Below are positions 30,884-32,586 of a stretch of DNA of 32,586 nucleotides, piece after piece; position 1 is the first letter of the stretch; every line of letters starts with the position of its first letter. The notes below the pieces were generated by a model, which had not been told where the DNA came from, ran no database searches, and saw only the letters and a program-made list of their open reading frames with translations. This stretch comes from an uncultured Pelagibacteraceae bacterium (lineage in GTDB: Bacteria; Pseudomonadota; Alphaproteobacteria; Pelagibacterales; Pelagibacteraceae): the NCBI GenBank assembly GCA_902581925.1, contig CACHQB010000013.1, forward strand, positions 1 to 32,586, in the 5' to 3' direction. The position numbers were made by a program, and so were the translations under genes.

Positions 30884-31750
30884 TTAACTTTTCTTAGTTC
30901 CCTCTGTTCGAATAAACATTATACCAAAAACTATAATTCCTATCACACCAACAATTTTATTATAATCGAATGGTACACCAAATATTAAAAAATTTATAAT
31001 TGTTGACCAAACTAATTGAGAATATTGAAAATTTGTAACAAAAGATAAATTAGACAGCTGGATTGCATAAATAATCAAAGAATGACTCACAAAACCTGCT
31101 GCACCAAGTAATATTAAATATAGCCAGAAGATATTTTTTTCTAATGGAACCCAATTAAAAGATATAAATATACTAAAAATAATTGCACCAAGAATAGAAG
31201 TATAAAAAATAGCGGCAAAAGGATCATTATCACCTGATACTAGTTTAGTAAAAAATTGATATAGAGCCCAACAAATGGGTGGAACTATTGGAAAAATTAA
31301 ATCAATACTAAATATCCTCATACTTGGACCTAATGAGTAAATAATTGATCCAAAACTAAGTAACATCAAAATTATACCCTTAGGTGTTAAAATATCTTTT
31401 AAAAAGTATGCAGAAAGTAATGAAACAATTAAAGGAGCTGTGAAGAAAACAACATAAATATCTACTAAATCAAATTTCTGCAAAGAATAAAACATAAACG
31501 AAGTAGCAGTAACCATTAAAGTTGATCTTATTATTTGAACTTTAAAATTTTTTTTTAAGTTTACTTTTGGTTTAAAAATTAAAAAAAATATTATTAAAGA
31601 AATTAGGTGGAAGAAAAATCTTCCCCAAATTGCTTGGGTAATTGGCATAACAGTCCCAAGGTATTTTGCCATGGAGTCCATACAAACAAACATGAAAAAA
31701 CCGCCAGCAGCTAATAAAATTACATTAATTAATGATGTTTGTTGAGGCAC
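30884..31750 (-). CDS. EamA/DMT-family transporter
   Basis: 288 residues with ten predicted membrane segments in two EamA repeats. The first repeat contains AAGGFFMFVCMDSMAKYLGT and QAIWGRFFFHLISLIIFF; the second contains PPICWALYQFFTKLVSGDND and SLIIYAIQLSNLSFVTNFQY. These are inner-membrane metabolite carriers whose substrates cannot be read from sequence. It lies 14 bases from the dehydrogenase and 12 from the dehydratase, so it may move their substrate or product. Confidence 0.88.
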   Translation of the reverse strand: MPQQTSLINVILLAAGGFFMFVCMDSMAKYLGTVMPITQAIWGRFFFHLISLIIFFLIFKPKVNLKKNFKVQIIRSTLMVTATSFMFYSLQKFDLVDIYVVFFTAPLIVSLLSAYFLKDILTPKGIILMLLSFGSIIYSLGPSMRIFSIDLIFPIVPPICWALYQFFTKLVSGDNDPFAAIFYTSILGAIIFSIFISFNWVPLEKNIFWLYLILLGAAGFVSHSLIIYAIQLSNLSFVTNFQYSQLVWSTIINFLIFGVPFDYNKIVGVIGIIVFGIMFIRTEGTKKS

Positions 31751-31762
31751 AAGAAATGTTAA

Positions 31763-32586
31763 TTACATTACAACGCCAACTTGCCAAGGATTAAATTCCT
31801 CGTCACCGTAGCCGTTGATTTCGCTTTTTGATTTATTTCCTGAGGCAGTATTCACAACTAATTCAAATATTTTTTGACCAACTTCTTCAACTTTTTCTTT
31901 TCCTTCAGCAATTGTTCCACAATTAATATCCATGTCTTCAGACATTCTTTCAAACATCGCTGAGTTCGTAGAAAGTTTTAAACTTGGAACTGGCTTGCAA
32001 CCAAAGCAGGATCCCCGTCCTGTTGTAAAACAAATTACATTAGCACCTGATGCAACTTGACCTGTAACTGATACTGGATCATAACCTGGAGAGTCCATAA
32101 AATTAAAACCTTTATTTTTTAAAGGTTCAGCATAATGCAATACATCTTGAAGGATAGAGTTTCCTCCTTTTGCAACAGCACCTAAGGATTTTTCTAATAT
32201 AGTTGTAAGGCCACCTTTTTTATTTCCTGGTGCAGGATTGTTATCCATAGAACTGTTATTAATTGAAGTATAATGTCTCCACCATTCAATTCTTTTTATC
32301 AGTTTATCAGCAGTCTCTTGTGAGCTCGCTCTATTAATTAATAAATGTTCAGCTCCGTAAATCTCTGGAGTTTCTGATAAAATTGAACTTCCACCTTTTT
32401 TAACCAAAAGATCTGCTGCAACTCCCAATGCAGGATTTGCTGTTATACCTGAATATCCATCCGACCCACCACATTGAAGAGCTAAAGTTAGATGACTTAC
32501 TGGTTGTGAAGATCTTTCAACATTATTAGCTTCTGAAAGCAAATTTTTAATTTGAGATAACACTTTTTCGACTATTTTTTTTGTTC
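31763..32586 (-). CDS. UxaA/GarD family dehydratase (altronate/galactarate dehydratase-like), truncated by window edge
   Basis: The frame is open to the right edge. Residues upstream of the GTG at 32563 (TKKIVEK) continue it, so the N-terminal part is missing. Family blocks present are LALQCGGSDGYSGITANPAL, GGSSILSETPEIYGAEHLL, GFNFMDSPGYDPVSVTGQVA and TGRGSCFGCKPVPSLKLST; the cysteines probably bind a metal or cluster. Members dehydrate altronate or galactarate, or, as SuyB, remove sulfite from sulfolactate. About half to two thirds of the protein is in view. Which substrate applies is open. Confidence 0.88.
   Translation of the reverse strand, partial: TKKIVEKVLSQIKNLLSEANNVERSSQPVSHLTLALQCGGSDGYSGITANPALGVAADLLVKKGGSSILSETPEIYGAEHLLINRASSQETADKLIKRIEWWRHYTSINNSSMDNNPAPGNKKGGLTTILEKSLGAVAKGGNSILQDVLHYAEPLKNKGFNFMDSPGYDPVSVTGQVASGANVICFTTGRGSCFGCKPVPSLKLSTNSAMFERMSEDMDINCGTIAEGKEKVEEVGQKIFELVVNTASGNKSKSEINGYGDEEFNPWQVGVVM

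Overview
The window looks like a piece of a streamlined alphaproteobacterial genome of the SAR11 type (Pelagibacterales / Candidatus Pelagibacter). This is inferred, not proved. The grounds are the very low G+C, almost no non-coding DNA, many start/stop overlaps of the TAATG or ATGA kind, and a gene set typical of ocean heterotrophs that live on osmolytes: betaine-homocysteine methyltransferase, dimethylglycine/sarcosine dehydrogenase-like enzymes, an electron-transfer flavoprotein chain and an Fe(III) ABC transporter. No rRNA, tRNA, CRISPR array, phage gene or insertion sequence was seen.

Region 1 (3-12085, + strand) is a long, tightly packed gene run. It opens with a 5'-truncated Rieske oxygenase, then BHMT, an FAD/GcvT-type dimethylglycine or sarcosine dehydrogenase, a class I methyltransferase and an M24 metalloenzyme. 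The last keeps all the metal ligands and catalytic residues I know for the DMSP lyase DddP. Next come a tiny P-loop kinase, a tiny HxGH nucleotidylyltransferase, a 2-oxoglutarate/Fe(II) oxygenase and an ECHDC3-like crotonase. These four, all translationally coupled or abutting, are the best candidate for an undescribed pathway. The run ends with a 59-aa membrane peptide, a CoA-binding protein, a BT1-like permease, a flavodoxin-fold quinone reductase and a secreted DUF4864-like protein.

Region 2 (12142-17919, + strand) is a second dehydrogenase paralogue coupled to ETF beta, ETF alpha and ETF-ubiquinone oxidoreductase. Together they form a full route from N-methyl oxidation to the quinone pool. 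An 8-bp inverted repeat lies just upstream.

Region 3 (17921-21351) holds DUF2237 and hisI on the minus strand. Divergent from them on the plus strand are folE, an AcuI/YhdH-type acryloyl-CoA reductase and a LysR regulator. AcuI, with the DddP-like enzyme and the crotonase, makes DMSP/acrylate use a reasonable hypothesis.

Region 4 (21352-26044) is an iron-uptake locus: a Fur/IRO-like operator, fbpA, a 61-aa Cys-containing protein, a nested hairpin, a Prx5-type peroxiredoxin, fbpB and fbpC. azlC and azlD follow.

Region 5 (27050-29726) is a small redox group: an ETHE1-like persulfide dioxygenase, a DUF4396 membrane protein, cytochrome b561 and a cytochrome c'-like protein, plus an unknown 175-aa protein. 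The b561 and cytochrome c' start codons overlap in a divergent ATGCAT.

A 285-base gap (29727-30011) carries a strong hairpin, a terminator-like hairpin, a 14-bp palindrome and a possible 9-codon minus-strand ORF.

Region 6 (30012-32586, minus strand) is a sugar-acid-like operon: a 3-hydroxyisobutyrate/tartronate-semialdehyde-type dehydrogenase, an EamA transporter and a UxaA/GarD-type dehydratase cut by the window edge.
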